NCBI RefSeq assembly: GCF_003332825.1 | Contig: NZ_QIRF01000004.1 | Span: 255,241 to 319,240, forward strand | Direction: 5' to 3' | DNA length: 64,000 bases | Source: Dyella sp. C9 | GTDB lineage: Bacteria > Pseudomonadota > Gammaproteobacteria > Xanthomonadales > Rhodanobacteraceae | Part shown: in pieces, positions 1 through 10,321 of the stretch | How positions within the stretch are numbered: position 1 is the stretch's first letter | Layout of the letters: every line of letters starts with the position of its first letter | Program-made: the position numbers and the translations under genes | Notes under the pieces: generated by a model | Seen by the model: only the letters and a program-made list of their open reading frames with translations | The model's database searches: none | What the model was told of the DNA's origin: nothing

Positions 1-549
1 CACCGCGCGGCGCACGTCCGGGTTGTGGTAGTTGAGGTCGGGCTGCGAGGTCAGGAAGTTGTGCAGGTAGTACTGGCCGCGGCGCGGTTCCCACTGCCAG
101 GCGCAGCCGCCGAACAGCGACAGCCAGTTGTTGGGAGGCGTGCCGTCTTCACGCGCGTCGGCCCAGACGTACCAGTCTGCCTTGGGGTTGTCGCGACTCT
201 CGCGGCTCTGGCGGAACCAGGCGTGCTCCACCGAGGTATGGCTGAGCACCTGGTCGATCATCACCTTCAGGCCCAGCGAGTGCGCCTTGGCCAGCAGGTG
301 ATCGAAATCGTCGTTGTTGCCGAACAGCGGATCGACTTCGCGGTAGTCGGCGATGTCGTAGCCGAAGTCGGCCATCGGCGAGCGGAAGAACGGAGAAATC
401 CAGATCGCATCCACGCCGAGACTGGCCACGTAGTCGAGCCTGTCGATGATGCCCGGCAGGTCACCCACGCCGTCGCCGTCGGTGTCCATGAAGCTGCGTG
501 GATAAATCTGGTAGGTGACGGCTCCGCGCCACCACGGTGCTTCACTCAT
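1..549 (-). CDS. GH13 alpha-glucosidase, N-terminal part (continues past left edge)
   Basis: The first 183 residues are present and the frame stays open to the window edge. Residues about 12-31 carry the family opening (YQIYPRSFMDTDGDGVGDL). GH13 conserved region I is seen as DQVLSH at 99-104, and DLNYHNP lies at 171-177. The D-Q-V-x-S-H form and the compact start without a signal peptide fit the oligo-1,6-/alpha-glucosidase branch, which cleaves short malto- or isomalto-oligosaccharides in the cytoplasm. The catalytic nucleophile and acid lie outside the window. It diverges from the TonB receptor gene across a region with two identical operators, so it is very probably under the same LacI-type regulator. 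The start is the ATG at 549. Confidence 0.9.
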   Translation of the reverse strand, partial: MSEAPWWRGAVTYQIYPRSFMDTDGDGVGDLPGIIDRLDYVASLGVDAIWISPFFRSPMADFGYDIADYREVDPLFGNNDDFDHLLAKAHSLGLKVMIDQVLSHTSVEHAWFRQSRESRDNPKADWYVWADAREDGTPPNNWLSLFGGCAWQWEPRRGQYYLHNFLTSQPDLNYHNPDVRRAV

Positions 550-653
550 GTCGCATGTCCCGTTTCCGCCCAATGCGCGCATGCCCGGAACCCCGGGTCC
601 GAGCGAAGCGCGGGGGGCAGCTTAAAGGCAGAGCGCGAAGCTGACGCTTTGAC

Positions 654-667
654 TGCATACGTATTCA
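654..667 (+). promoter_or_regulatory. LacI-family operator, copy 1
   Basis: TGCATACGTATTCA, a near-palindrome centred on the CG step as in LacI/GalR operators. It is the exact reverse complement of the sequence at 868-881. It lies about 105 bp upstream of the left-hand glucosidase start. The likely binder is the LacI-type regulator at the far end of the locus (inference). Confidence 0.7.
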
Positions 668-867
668 AAAAACCGCGATATTGCGACGCAGCATGCGTAG
701 TGGCGGGGCGCTTCCTGCATGCACCGCAGGCGCATGCAGGCGCGGGAAAAGCGCGCCAATACGCGCATTGCCATGACAGGCGGGTGATGCGCAACGCGGG
801 GAAACAGCAGCGGATTGCACCGGGAGCCATTAGAATTTTGTCAAAGGTGCACAAAAAAACGCGGTCA

Positions 868-881
868 TGAATACGTATGCA
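868..881 (-). promoter_or_regulatory. LacI-family operator, copy 2
   Basis: TGAATACGTATGCA on the plus strand, the exact reverse complement of the 654-667 site, so both sites have the same half-site order relative to the gene each one faces. It lies about 160 bp upstream of the TonB-receptor start. Confidence 0.7.
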
Positions 882-1043
882 TAGACCTGTTCGCCTTTTG
901 GCGCAGCCCTACCATGGCCGCCACGCGACGGGGCCCTCCGAGCCATCGGCATGCACTGGCGCGTAGCCCGCAGCAGTCTGTGGGGACTGCTGCGGCAACT
1001 ACAAGACCAAAGATGAAGTGCAAACCCGTGGGAGGGGAAGACG

Positions 1044-4025
1044 GTGATACTGAAACGTAATGTGCTGGCCCTGGCGCTGGCTTCCGGCCTTTGCTTGACC
1101 GCCGGCATTCACGCGACGCCGGCTGATACGGGCGCGAACGCAGGCAGCACGGCAGCCGGCAACAACGCGACCAACGACCAGACGACGCCTGCCTCGACGC
1201 AGCAGAACGCCCAGGGCGCCAACAAGGACGACAAGTCCGCGCAGAACGGCGATCAGGGCAAGCAGACGCAGGACCAGCAGCTGGCCAAGAGCCTGTCCAC
1301 CATCACGGTGACCGGCTACAACCAGAGCATGGAAAAGTCGATCGACTACCAGCGCTACGCCGATACGATCCAGAATGTCATCACTTCCGCCGACATCGGC
1401 GGCCTGCCGGATCAGTCGATCGCCGATGCGCTGACGCGCCTGCCGGGCGTGTCGGCCGAGCGCATCGCCGGCCAGGCGTCGCAGATCAATATCCGCGGCC
1501 TCTCGGGCAACTTCATCCAGACCACGCTGGACGGGCGCGAACAGCCGTCCACCAGCGGCAGCAACTACATCCAGTTCGACCAGTACCCGTCCGAGCTGAT
1601 CAACATGGCCACGGTGTACAAGTCCTCGCAGGCTTCGCTGGTCACCGGCGGCGTGGGCGGCACCATCGCGATGGAGACGGCCAACCCGCTGGATGCGCCG
1701 AAGGACCAGAACCTCAACATCGACGCGCGCGGCAGCTACGACGGCCAGGCGCACGACGTGAGTGGCGCCAACGCGCTGGGCTACCGCCTGAGCGCGGCCT
1801 ACCAGGGCAAGTTCCTCGACAACACCCTGGGCATCGGCCTGGGCGTGGCGCAGATGTACCAGCCGCACGTGTCCGAGCAGTTCGTGGGCGAGGCGTCCGA
1901 CGGTTCGGTCTACAAGATCAACTCCTCGGCCAACTCCCCGTCGGGCTACCTGCCCGAAGGCGTGCAGCTGCAGCAGAACGGCGGTGAGGAGCGTCGCACC
2001 GGCGAGATCGCCACCATCGTGTGGAAGCCCACCGACGAACTGCAGATCACCGGCGACGGCTTCTTCTCCAAGTTCAAGGACGAGTCGTTCGGCTACGGCT
2101 TCCGCTCGCAGAACTTCTACGGCAACAACACCCAGATCACCGATCCGATGTGGAGCTCGCTGGGTACGCTGATCGGCGGCACCGTGGCGAGCAATCCGAC
2201 CACCGGCACCGATCCGCGCACCGGCAACCCGTACGGCAACCAGTTCTCCAACGAGACCACTGCCGACAACTACACCACCACCACCAACGTGTTCTCCGGT
2301 GGCATCAACCTGAAGTGGAACCACGGCAACTGGCACATCGACTCGGACATCTCGCTGTCGCGCGCCTCCAGCAACGAGATCAACGTCGACACCACGGCTG
2401 ACCCGTACACCGGCCTGGGCACGTCCAATCCGCAGCTGATGTCGCAGTCGATGAGCTACCAGCTGCGCGGTACCAACGTGGGCCAGGTGAGCTTCGCCAA
2501 CCCGGGCATCTACACCAACCTCAACGACATGGCGTTGTCGCGTTACGGTGTGTACCCGTACATCTACCACGACAAGATGAAGGCCTTCCGCACCAGCGTG
2601 AAGTACGACCTGCCCAACAGCTCCTGGCTGTCGGCGGTCGAAGCCGGCATCTACATGAACAACCACTACTACAACGCCGACCGCGAGGCGTATGTGTATG
2701 GTTCGGAGTGGAACACCTCGCCGGTCGCGGGCGAGCTGCCGCTGTCCATTCCTGCCGGTGACGCGAAGGTGACCTGCTGGAAGGGCAAGTTCTCCGGCAT
2801 GCCCTGTTTCCTCACCCTCAATGGCCCGGCGATCCTTGCCGCGCACGGCATCACTGCCAACCCGGTGAAGGACATCAACGCCAACAGCTGGACCTACATC
2901 CAGAGCGGCGAGGTCAACGAGAAGACCCGTGACCTGTTCCTGCAGGGCGACATCGACGACGAGGATGTGTTCGGCCACGCGCTGACCGGCAACTTCGGTA
3001 TCCGCGTATCGCACCAGTCGCAGTACAGCTACGGCCTGCAGCAGGTGGGCAACAACGCGGGCATCGCCATCACCGATGGCAACGGTTATACCAGCTACGA
3101 CTACGCGCCGCTGACCGTCGGCAAGACCTACACCGACTATCTGCCGTCGCTGAACCTGATCTATCACCTCACCGAGAACGACCAGCTGCGCTTCTCGGCC
3201 GCCAAGGTGCTGTCGCGTCCGCCGATCGACAAGATGCTGGCGGGTTCGGGTTCGTGGGTGTCCAACGGCCCGGGTGCCGGTGCACAGTACAACGTCTGGG
3301 GCGGCACCAGCCCGCTGCTCGATCCGCTGCGCGCCACGCAGTATGACCTGGGTTACGAGCACTACTTCGACGATTCGTCGGGCGCGGTCACCGCGGGTGT
3401 GTTCTTCAAGGACGTGAAGTCGTTCATCCAGGACGTCACCTACAACAACTTCGACTTCGCCGCGGCCGGCATCACCGTGCCGACCAACCCGGCCACCGGC
3501 CAGCCGTACCTCAACGGCGAGTACCAGACGGCCTACAACGCCAAGGGCGGCCTGGTGCGCGGCCTGGAGCTGTCCGGCTCGAAGACCAACTTCCTGCCCG
3601 GCATCTGGTCTGGACTGGGCGTGCAGGCGAACTTCGCGCTGACCTCCAGCACCGTGCGCAACCCGACCAACCTGGGTGGCCCGACCACCTACGTCGGCCT
3701 GCCGGGCTTGTCCAAGCGCGTGGCCAGCGCGGCGGTGTTCTACGACTACGGCCCGTTCTCGGCGCGTCTGTCGGGCAACTACCGCTCGTCGTTCCTGTCC
3801 GATACGCAGATCGCGGTGGACAACCAGCTGGTGACCTTCGCGGCGGAGACGGTGTACGACTTCCAGGCCTCGTATGACATCACCAAGCAGCTGAGCGTGG
3901 TCTACCAGATGCTCAACCTGACCAACCAGCCGACCCGGACCTACTTCGGCGGCAATTCCCAGCAGACCGGCACGATCCAGTACTTCGGTCGTACCAGTTA
4001 CCTGGGCCTGAACCTCAAGCTGTAA
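1044..4025 (+). CDS. TonB-dependent receptor for alpha-glucan oligosaccharides
   Basis: Outer-membrane active transporter of 993 aa, starting at a GTG with the purine-rich site GGGAGGGGAAG just upstream. Residues 1 to about 24 form a signal peptide. Next come a low-complexity N/Q/T-rich stretch to about 80, then STITVTGY and the plug domain ([27 protein letters not shown]), and a long beta-barrel ending GLNLKL. The plug wording and length match the Xanthomonas-Caulobacter receptor subfamily (TIGR01782 type). It precedes secreted amylase and glucosidase genes, so the probable ligands are maltodextrins (inference). A 13-bp hairpin after its stop separates it from the enzyme operon, which probably lets the receptor message be more abundant. 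Confidence 0.93.
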   Translation: MILKRNVLALALASGLCLTAGIHATPADTGANAGSTAAGNNATNDQTTPASTQQNAQGANKDDKSAQNGDQGKQTQDQQLAKSLSTITVTGYNQSMEKSIDYQRYADTIQNVITSADIGGLPDQSIADALTRLPGVSAERIAGQASQINIRGLSGNFIQTTLDGREQPSTSGSNYIQFDQYPSELINMATVYKSSQASLVTGGVGGTIAMETANPLDAPKDQNLNIDARGSYDGQAHDVSGANALGYRLSAAYQGKFLDNTLGIGLGVAQMYQPHVSEQFVGEASDGSVYKINSSANSPSGYLPEGVQLQQNGGEERRTGEIATIVWKPTDELQITGDGFFSKFKDESFGYGFRSQNFYGNNTQITDPMWSSLGTLIGGTVASNPTTGTDPRTGNPYGNQFSNETTADNYTTTTNVFSGGINLKWNHGNWHIDSDISLSRASSNEINVDTTADPYTGLGTSNPQLMSQSMSYQLRGTNVGQVSFANPGIYTNLNDMALSRYGVYPYIYHDKMKAFRTSVKYDLPNSSWLSAVEAGIYMNNHYYNADREAYVYGSEWNTSPVAGELPLSIPAGDAKVTCWKGKFSGMPCFLTLNGPAILAAHGITANPVKDINANSWTYIQSGEVNEKTRDLFLQGDIDDEDVFGHALTGNFGIRVSHQSQYSYGLQQVGNNAGIAITDGNGYTSYDYAPLTVGKTYTDYLPSLNLIYHLTENDQLRFSAAKVLSRPPIDKMLAGSGSWVSNGPGAGAQYNVWGGTSPLLDPLRATQYDLGYEHYFDDSSGAVTAGVFFKDVKSFIQDVTYNNFDFAAAGITVPTNPATGQPYLNGEYQTAYNAKGGLVRGLELSGSKTNFLPGIWSGLGVQANFALTSSTVRNPTNLGGPTTYVGLPGLSKRVASAAVFYDYGPFSARLSGNYRSSFLSDTQIAVDNQLVTFAAETVYDFQASYDITKQLSVVYQMLNLTNQPTRTYFGGNSQQTGTIQYFGRTSYLGLNLKL

Positions 4026-4031
4026 GCCACG

Positions 4032-4075
4032 ATCGTGCCGGCGCCCCGCAAGGAGCGCCGGCACGATGCTTTTGG
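4032..4075 (+). terminator. Hairpin with short T run after the receptor gene
   Basis: Perfect 13-bp arms, ATCGTGCCGGCGC at 4032-4044 and GCGCCGGCACGAT at 4055-4067, separated by 10 nt and followed by GCTTTTGG. It sits between the receptor stop and the amylase start, so it may act as a partial terminator or as an RNA 3'-end stabiliser inside one transcription unit. Confidence 0.6.
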
Positions 4076-4200
4076 GCGTCCGCATGTCGCGGATGCCGGC
4101 ATCTCCCGCGAGGCCAGGCGTGGCGGCCACCTGCCCCGGCGAAGCCCGTGCCTGGTGTACCGTTCCAGCGAAGGCCAGCGGCCAACGAATGGAGCAAGGC

Positions 4201-5781
4201 ATGTCGCGGAATCCCCTGTTGAAACCCCTCGCAGTCCTGCTGTCTCTGGCACTCGGCGCCGGTGCGGCGACCCCCTCGATGGCACGGGCCGACGATGCGA
4301 TGGCGCCTGCCGCGGCGAGCCAGGGTGACTCGGGCGTCTACTACGAGATCTTCGTGCGCGCCTGGTACGACACCAACGGCGACGGCATCGGCGACCTCAA
4401 CGGCGTCACTGCCAAGCTCGACTACCTCAAGTCGCTGGGGATCAGCGGCATCTGGCTGATGCCGATCAACAGCTCACCCAGCTACCACGGCTACGACATC
4501 ACCGATTACTACGGCATCAACCCGCAGTACGGCTCGGTGGCCGACCTGCAGCACCTGGTCGACGAAGCACACAAGCGCGGCATCGCGGTCACCATGGACA
4601 TGGTGATCAACCACACCAGCAACGAGCATCCGTGGTTCCTCGACGCGCAGAAGACCGGCCAGGCGCATCGCGACTGGTACAGCTGGACCGACCGCAAGCC
4701 CGACCTCAAGGCGCAGAGCGCCACTGACACGCCGATCTGGCACCAGGGCGGCGAAGGCTGGTACATCGGCGTGTTCGGCGGCCACATGCCCGACCTCAAC
4801 TACGACAACCCGGCCGTGCGCGCCGAGATGATCAAGGTCGGCCAGTTCTGGCTGGGCAAGGGCGTGGATGGCTTCCGGCTGGACGCGGCCAAGCACATCT
4901 ACGTCAACTTCAAGTCCGATGAGCACGACCCCAAGGCGCTGGCCAGCAACGTGGCCTGGTGGAGCGAGTACCACGATGCGCTGGCCAAGGTGAACCCCAA
5001 GGTGACCCTGGTCGGCGAGGTGAGCGCCAAGTCGCCGAAGGAACTGGCGCCGTACCTCAAGCCGCTGGGCTCCATCTTCGACTTCCCGCTGGCCGAACAG
5101 CTCATCGTCAGCGCCAAGGGCGAGAACGCCGATGCGCTCGGCAAGCTGCTCACGGCCACCTACGAGGCGTACAAGGTCGCGGGGGACACGCCTCATATCG
5201 ATTCCACCTTCCTGTCCAACCACGACCAGGAACGCGTGATGAGCCGGCTCAACGGCAACCTGGACCACATGCGCGTGGCCGCGGCGATGCTGCTGACCCT
5301 GCCGGGGCGTCCGTACATCTACTACGGCGAAGAGCTGGGCATGGAGGGCAGGAAGCCCGACGAGAACCTGCGCGAGCCGATGCGCTGGCAGCGCGAGGCG
5401 AGCACGGGCGAGTCGCGCTGGAAGCCTTCCAGCGTGAACCAGGGCCAGGCCGTCTCGGTGCAGGCCGAGCAGGATGATCCGAACTCGCTGCTCAACAGCT
5501 ACCGCACGCTGATCCGCTGGCGCGCGCAGAACAGTGCGCTGCGTGATGGCACGCTGGAGGTAGTCCATACCGGCAACCCGCATCTGCTCGCGTTCTGGCG
5601 CGACGACGGCAAGCAGCGCGTGCTGGTGGTGCACAACCTCTCGGGCAAGCCGGCCAGTTGGAAGCCGGCCGCCAAGCCGTTGCCGGCCGGCGCGGCGGTG
5701 CTGTTGAAGACCCAGGACGGTGCCACGCTCGCCAATGGCCGCCTCTCGCTGCCTGCCTATGGCTCGGTGGTGGTGCAGTGA
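4201..5781 (+). CDS. Secreted GH13 alpha-amylase
   Basis: Hydrolyses internal alpha-1,4 bonds of starch or maltodextrin outside the cytoplasm. The start was set at the ATG at 4201 because GGAG sits 6 nt upstream and a clean signal peptide follows (residues 1-30, ending SMARA); an upstream in-frame ATG at 4189 is less likely. It has 526 aa. The four GH13 regions are intact: DMVINH 133-138, GFRLDAAKH 224-232 (nucleophile Asp228), VGEV with acid/base Glu273, and FLSNHD with Asp342. A short C-terminal beta domain follows. The stop overlaps the next start (TGATG), so it is translationally coupled to the GH31 gene. Confidence 0.93.
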   Translation: MSRNPLLKPLAVLLSLALGAGAATPSMARADDAMAPAAASQGDSGVYYEIFVRAWYDTNGDGIGDLNGVTAKLDYLKSLGISGIWLMPINSSPSYHGYDITDYYGINPQYGSVADLQHLVDEAHKRGIAVTMDMVINHTSNEHPWFLDAQKTGQAHRDWYSWTDRKPDLKAQSATDTPIWHQGGEGWYIGVFGGHMPDLNYDNPAVRAEMIKVGQFWLGKGVDGFRLDAAKHIYVNFKSDEHDPKALASNVAWWSEYHDALAKVNPKVTLVGEVSAKSPKELAPYLKPLGSIFDFPLAEQLIVSAKGENADALGKLLTATYEAYKVAGDTPHIDSTFLSNHDQERVMSRLNGNLDHMRVAAAMLLTLPGRPYIYYGEELGMEGRKPDENLREPMRWQREASTGESRWKPSSVNQGQAVSVQAEQDDPNSLLNSYRTLIRWRAQNSALRDGTLEVVHTGNPHLLAFWRDDGKQRVLVVHNLSGKPASWKPAAKPLPAGAAVLLKTQDGATLANGRLSLPAYGSVVVQ

Positions 5782-8111
5782 TGCGCGCCCGCGCGCTGGC
5801 GCTGGCCCTGCTGGCGGCGATGACTGCCACACCGGTTACGGTGGCGGCGGTGGATGCCTCGATCGATCGCATGGAACTGGCCGTGCCGCATGGCACGCTT
5901 GAACTGCGGCTGCTGGCGCCAGGCATCGTGCAGCTTCGCGCGCAGGGCGTGCGCGAACCGGCGACGCCGGTGCTCGATCCGCAGGCTCATTTCGACCCGG
6001 TGCCGGTACAGCGCGAGCAGCAGGGCGACGAGCAGGTGCTGCGCTCGCCCCAGCTCACCCTGCGCTGGAACCCGCGCCGGGCCGAATTGCGCATGGAGGA
6101 TCCCTCCGGCCGCCTGCTGCTCAGCGCCGACCTGTCGCATGCACTGGACGGCCGCTGGAAGCTGAGCCATGCGCGCGGTGAGCCGCAGTACGGCATCGGC
6201 GGCCTGAACGCGTTCGACGCGCAGGCCGGTGACCTGCTGCGCAACGGCAAGCAGCTGGCCACCGCGGGCAAGCAGGGCCATGCCGGCGCGCCGCTGGTAT
6301 GGAGCACGGCCGGATACGGCGTGCTGGCCGATGCGGAGCCCGCGCGTTTCGATCTTGGCGACGCCAGCATCGCCATCAGCGCGAAGCCACAGCCCGTGCA
6401 CACGGTTTACCTGCTGGCGGGCAAGCCGGCCGAGCTGTTCGGCCAGGTGCGCCAGCTCAGCGGCGCCGCGCCGATGTTCCCCAAGTGGGCGATGGGTTTC
6501 ACCAACAGCCAGTGGGGCATCGACGAGAACGAGGCCAAGGCGCTGGTGGACACCTACCGCGCCAAGCACATCCCCATCGACAACTTCACCTTCGACTTCG
6601 ACTGGAAGGCGTGGGGCGAGGACATGGGCGAGTTCCGCTGGAACACCGACAAGTTCCCCGATGGTCCGGACGGCAAGCTCAAGCAGTGGATGGACCAGCG
6701 CGGCATGCACATGACCGGCATCATGAAGCCGCGCGTGCACGTGGACACGGTCGAAGGCCGCGAGGCCACCGCGCGCGGCTACTGGCTGGCGCAATCGAAG
6801 CAGGCGCCGGACTATTTCTCGCACAAGCCCGTGCGCGACGTGGATTTCGACAAGCCGGAAGTGCGCGACTGGTTCTTCAACGATGCGCTGAGGCAATCGT
6901 TCGACACCGGCATCGTGGGCTGGTGGAACGACGAGGCGGACGACAGCGGCGTCGACACCCAGTTCCTCAACATGCAGCGCGCCATGTACGACGGCCAGCG
7001 CGCGCACAGCGACCAGCGCGTGTGGTCGATCAACCGCAACTTCTACCTGGGTTCGCAGCGCTACGCCTATGGCGTGTGGTCCGGTGACATCCAGAGCGGC
7101 TTTGCCAGCATGGCCGCCCAGCGCCAGCGCATGCTGGCGGCGTTCGACGTGGGTGCGATGCACTGGGGCATGGACGGCGGCGGCTTCAAGTCGCCGCGCC
7201 CCAGCGACGAGAACTATGCGCGGTGGATCCAGTTCGGCGCCTTCACCCCGGTGTTCCGCGTGCACGGCGACTTCGGCCAGAAGCGGCAGCCGTGGGTGTA
7301 CGGACCGGTTGCGGAGAAGGCTGCCACCGAGGCGATCCGCCTGCGCTATGCGCTGATCCCGTACATCTATTCGTACGAGTACCAGAACCACGTGCAGGGC
7401 GTGGGCCTGGTGCGTCCGCTGCAGTTCGCCTATCCCGACGACCCGAGCCAGCGCAATCGTATCGATGCGTGGATGTTCGGCGAGTACCTGCTGGTGTCGC
7501 CGGTGGTGGAGCAGGGGCAGACCTCCAAGTCGCTGCAGCTCCCTGCGGGCCGCTGGATCGGCTGGTTCGATGGCAAGGCCTACGACGGCGGCCGCGAGAT
7601 CACGCTGCCGGTGGATGCCAGCCAGTGGAGCGACATCCCGCTGTTCATCCGCGAAGGCGCGATCATTCCGCAGCAGCCCGTGCTCGACTACGTGGGGCAG
7701 CAGCCGGTGGGCACGCTGGACGTGCTGGTATTCCCCTCGGCGCTGGAGACCGGCTTCGACGTCTACGACGACGACGGCGATACCTACGGTTACGAGAAGG
7801 GTGCCTACTTCCTGCAGCATCTGGCGGTACGCCGCGACGGCGACGCGGTGAGCTTCCGCAGCACCGCCGCCACGGGTAGTTTTGCGCCCGCACTGCACGA
7901 CTATCTCGTGGCCATCCATGGCGGCGTGGCGCGTGCGGCCAGCAACGGCGGCCAGGCGTTGCCGCTGCTGGACAGCGTGGAAGCGCTGCGCGCATCGCCC
8001 GGTGAAGGCTGGGCAAGGGGCAAGGATCGTTTTGGCGAGGTGACCTACGTGAAGCTGCAGGCCGGCAAGGCGCATGACGTGAAGCTCGATACCAGCGCGG
8101 GGCAGCCCTGA
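5781..8111 (+). CDS. GH31 alpha-glucosidase, exported
   Basis: Exo-acting alpha-glucosidase of 776 aa that would release glucose from amylase products. Residues 1 to about 25 look like a signal peptide (ALALALLAAMTATPVTVA), so it probably works in the periplasm. The GH31 catalytic barrel shows the nucleophile motif GWWNDEADD (Asp near 382) and a second catalytic block HWGMDGGGFKSP near 460. The family more often has WNDMNE at the nucleophile, so this belongs to a divergent subgroup. The C-terminal third is the usual beta-sandwich (YDDDGDTYGYEKG). Both ends overlap neighbours by one base (TGATG), so it is the middle of a tight operon. Confidence 0.9.
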   Translation: MRARALALALLAAMTATPVTVAAVDASIDRMELAVPHGTLELRLLAPGIVQLRAQGVREPATPVLDPQAHFDPVPVQREQQGDEQVLRSPQLTLRWNPRRAELRMEDPSGRLLLSADLSHALDGRWKLSHARGEPQYGIGGLNAFDAQAGDLLRNGKQLATAGKQGHAGAPLVWSTAGYGVLADAEPARFDLGDASIAISAKPQPVHTVYLLAGKPAELFGQVRQLSGAAPMFPKWAMGFTNSQWGIDENEAKALVDTYRAKHIPIDNFTFDFDWKAWGEDMGEFRWNTDKFPDGPDGKLKQWMDQRGMHMTGIMKPRVHVDTVEGREATARGYWLAQSKQAPDYFSHKPVRDVDFDKPEVRDWFFNDALRQSFDTGIVGWWNDEADDSGVDTQFLNMQRAMYDGQRAHSDQRVWSINRNFYLGSQRYAYGVWSGDIQSGFASMAAQRQRMLAAFDVGAMHWGMDGGGFKSPRPSDENYARWIQFGAFTPVFRVHGDFGQKRQPWVYGPVAEKAATEAIRLRYALIPYIYSYEYQNHVQGVGLVRPLQFAYPDDPSQRNRIDAWMFGEYLLVSPVVEQGQTSKSLQLPAGRWIGWFDGKAYDGGREITLPVDASQWSDIPLFIREGAIIPQQPVLDYVGQQPVGTLDVLVFPSALETGFDVYDDDGDTYGYEKGAYFLQHLAVRRDGDAVSFRSTAATGSFAPALHDYLVAIHGGVARAASNGGQALPLLDSVEALRASPGEGWARGKDRFGEVTYVKLQAGKAHDVKLDTSAGQP

Positions 8112-10321
8112 TGGCGCGCCGCACGCACCGGCGCCTTGCGCTTGCGCTGGCGGGAATCCTGCTGGCCGGTACCAGCCATGCGCAGGTGCTGGATGCGCAC
8201 GGTGCCGTGGACTGGCAAGGCCGGCTGGCCAGCATGACGGCCGCGCCGGATGGCGGCTTCATGCTGCATGCGCCCAAGGGCGACCGCCGCATCGGCGCGC
8301 AGAAGCTCGCCGTGCATACCGCCAGCCCGCTGTTCGACGGCCTGTTCGCGATGGCCCAGGACGACCTGCGCCAGGATTCGGTGAGCGCGATCCAGGACAA
8401 CGCCTTCGATCACGGCAAGCCGATTCCCTGCGAGTGCTTCAGCACCGGCGAGAAGTGGCCGTACGTGTGGACGCGCGACCTCTCCTATTCGGTGGATCTG
8501 TCGCTGTGGCGGCTGGATCCGGCGCGCGCGCGGCAGTCGTTGCGTTTCAAGTTGTCCGACGTGCGCGAGCCGTCGGCCCCGCAAGGCCTGTACGTGCTGC
8601 AGGACACCGGCTCGGGCGGCAGCTGGCCGATCAGCACCGACCGCGTGGTGTGGTTCCTCGGTGCGCGGCACCTGCTGGACGATCCGCATTTTGGCGACGA
8701 GACCTGGCGTGCCCTGAAGGACACGCTGGCGCAGGACCGGCTCTACGTGTTCGACGCGACGCTGGGCCTCTACCGGGGCGAAACCTCGTTCCTGGACTGG
8801 CGCGAGCAGAGCTATCCGGCGTGGACCGCCAAGGACGTGCGTTTCATCGGCGAGTCGTTCGCGCTGTCCACCAACGTGCTGCACTACCAGGCCCTGCAAC
8901 TGGCGGCCCGGCTCGCTGCCCAACGGCATGACGCCGCCGCACACGAATACCAGGCGCAGGCCGAGGCGCTGGCGCAAGCCATCAATGCCCGCTTCTGGCG
9001 TGAAGATCGCGGCATGTACATGAGCTACATCGGCCCCGGCGCGATGCCGGTGGACAGTTATGACCTGCTGGGCATTGCGTTGGCGATCACCAGCGGCGTT
9101 GCCGCCCCGGCCAAGGCGAGGCTGGCGCTCGCCAACTATCCGACCTGGCCGGCCGGCAGCCCGGTGATCTGGCCCGAGCGCAAGGACCAGCCGGTCTATC
9201 ACAACCGCGCCATCTGGCCGTTCGTCAGTGCCTATGCGCTGCGGGCCGCGCGTAGCGTCAACGATGCGCCACGCATCGCGCACGAAATGGATTCGCTGGT
9301 GCGCGGCGCCTCGCTCGCGGCCTCCGACATGGAGAACTACGAGCTGCTCTCGCAGGCGGTCCATGTGGACGAGGGCGCGCTGAGCGGCCCGGTGGTGAAT
9401 TCGCCGCGCCAGCTCTGGTCGGTGGCCGGTTACCTCGACATGGTGATGGGCGGGGTGTTCGGCCTGGGCGATGACGGCCGCATCGATCCCAAGCTGCCGG
9501 TGGCCTGGGCAACGCCGTTGTTCGGCAACGGCCAGCGCATCACGCTGGATCTGGCCGGGCAGCGCATTGTGCTGCAGCGTCCCGCCCGCCTCGATGGCGA
9601 CCTGCTGGTGAGCGACACCCAGCAGCGCGAAGGCGATACCACCGTAGTCACCTTGAAGGCGATCCGTTCCGGCGCGCCGGCCTTGCGTACCGACGCGCCG
9701 CTGTATGCGCCGGCGATGCCCGGGGCGCCCGCGGTGACCGATGCCGGCAGCCATTGGGACGTGAGCTTCGATGCGCCAGGCATGCTGTATCTCGATGGCC
9801 AACGCGTGGGCCCGATCGACGGCCATCTGGCCGTGGCCAAGGGCGACACCCTGCAGTGCTTCCAGCTCACCCGGCGCGATGCCCGCGGGCTGGAGTCGCT
9901 GCCCAGCGCGGCTACCTGCAAGGGTTCGCCGGCACGCATGGCCGGAGCGGGGCCGTGGACGTGGCGCGCGACGGCGAGTGGTCGTTTCATCGCCGCCTTC
10001 GACTATGCCAATGACCACGGTCCGATCAACACCGGCGTGACGGCCGCGGTGAAGATGCTGGAAATCCACTGCGACGGCGTGCCGGTGCAGGGCGTGCCGG
10101 TGGTGATGCCGCACAGCCTGGGCGTGCAGCGTTCGACCTCGGCGGCCTTCGATGCGCCGGCCGGTGCGTCGTGCCGCTTCGACCTCGCCCAGGGCTTCAA
10201 CATGAGCTATCTCAGCCACAACGCGCACTACACCAGTGCCCAGGGCGGCGCGGATGGTCCGGTCAACGATGCAGCGGTAAGCGCCTTGCTGGTGGCACCG
10301 GCAGGCAAGGGCAAGCCATGA
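8111..10321 (+). CDS. Six-hairpin (alpha/alpha)6 glycosidase, exported
   Basis: 736 aa with an N-terminal signal peptide (ALALAGILLAGTSHAQ). Residues about 100-470 look like an (alpha/alpha)6 barrel of the glucoamylase/trehalase/debranching type. Acidic-aromatic blocks resemble active-site segments: WTRDLSYSVDLSLW near 119-132, SGGSWPISTDRVVW near 168-181, RGETSFLDWREQSYP near 223-237. The remainder is beta-rich. It lies between a GH31 glucosidase and a sugar permease with 1- and 3-base overlaps, so it very probably acts on the same alpha-glucans. I cannot assign a GH family or the catalytic pair with certainty; GH15 or an unclassified sister family are the options. Confidence 0.75.
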   Translation: MARRTHRRLALALAGILLAGTSHAQVLDAHGAVDWQGRLASMTAAPDGGFMLHAPKGDRRIGAQKLAVHTASPLFDGLFAMAQDDLRQDSVSAIQDNAFDHGKPIPCECFSTGEKWPYVWTRDLSYSVDLSLWRLDPARARQSLRFKLSDVREPSAPQGLYVLQDTGSGGSWPISTDRVVWFLGARHLLDDPHFGDETWRALKDTLAQDRLYVFDATLGLYRGETSFLDWREQSYPAWTAKDVRFIGESFALSTNVLHYQALQLAARLAAQRHDAAAHEYQAQAEALAQAINARFWREDRGMYMSYIGPGAMPVDSYDLLGIALAITSGVAAPAKARLALANYPTWPAGSPVIWPERKDQPVYHNRAIWPFVSAYALRAARSVNDAPRIAHEMDSLVRGASLAASDMENYELLSQAVHVDEGALSGPVVNSPRQLWSVAGYLDMVMGGVFGLGDDGRIDPKLPVAWATPLFGNGQRITLDLAGQRIVLQRPARLDGDLLVSDTQQREGDTTVVTLKAIRSGAPALRTDAPLYAPAMPGAPAVTDAGSHWDVSFDAPGMLYLDGQRVGPIDGHLAVAKGDTLQCFQLTRRDARGLESLPSAATCKGSPARMAGAGPWTWRATASGRFIAAFDYANDHGPINTGVTAAVKMLEIHCDGVPVQGVPVVMPHSLGVQRSTSAAFDAPAGASCRFDLAQGFNMSYLSHNAHYTSAQGGADGPVNDAAVSALLVAPAGKGKP

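Larger units (their letters stand above)
550..1043. promoter_or_regulatory. Divergent control region of the alpha-glucan locus
   Basis: These 494 bp lie between the divergent glucosidase and TonB-receptor genes and hold no convincing gene. They are more AT-rich than the surroundings between about 655 and 885. They contain two copies of one 14-bp operator (listed separately), 214 bp apart centre to centre. I could not assign -35/-10 boxes with confidence. Confidence 0.6.

Noticed and set aside
999..4202. A 1067-codon open frame antisense to the TonB receptor, and similar long antisense frames opposite amylase, GH31, polA, purH, accC and groEL
   Set aside because: They mirror the codon bias of the strongly supported genes on the other strand, are V/H/R/G-rich without domains, and lack ribosome sites. 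They are a common artefact in high-GC DNA.
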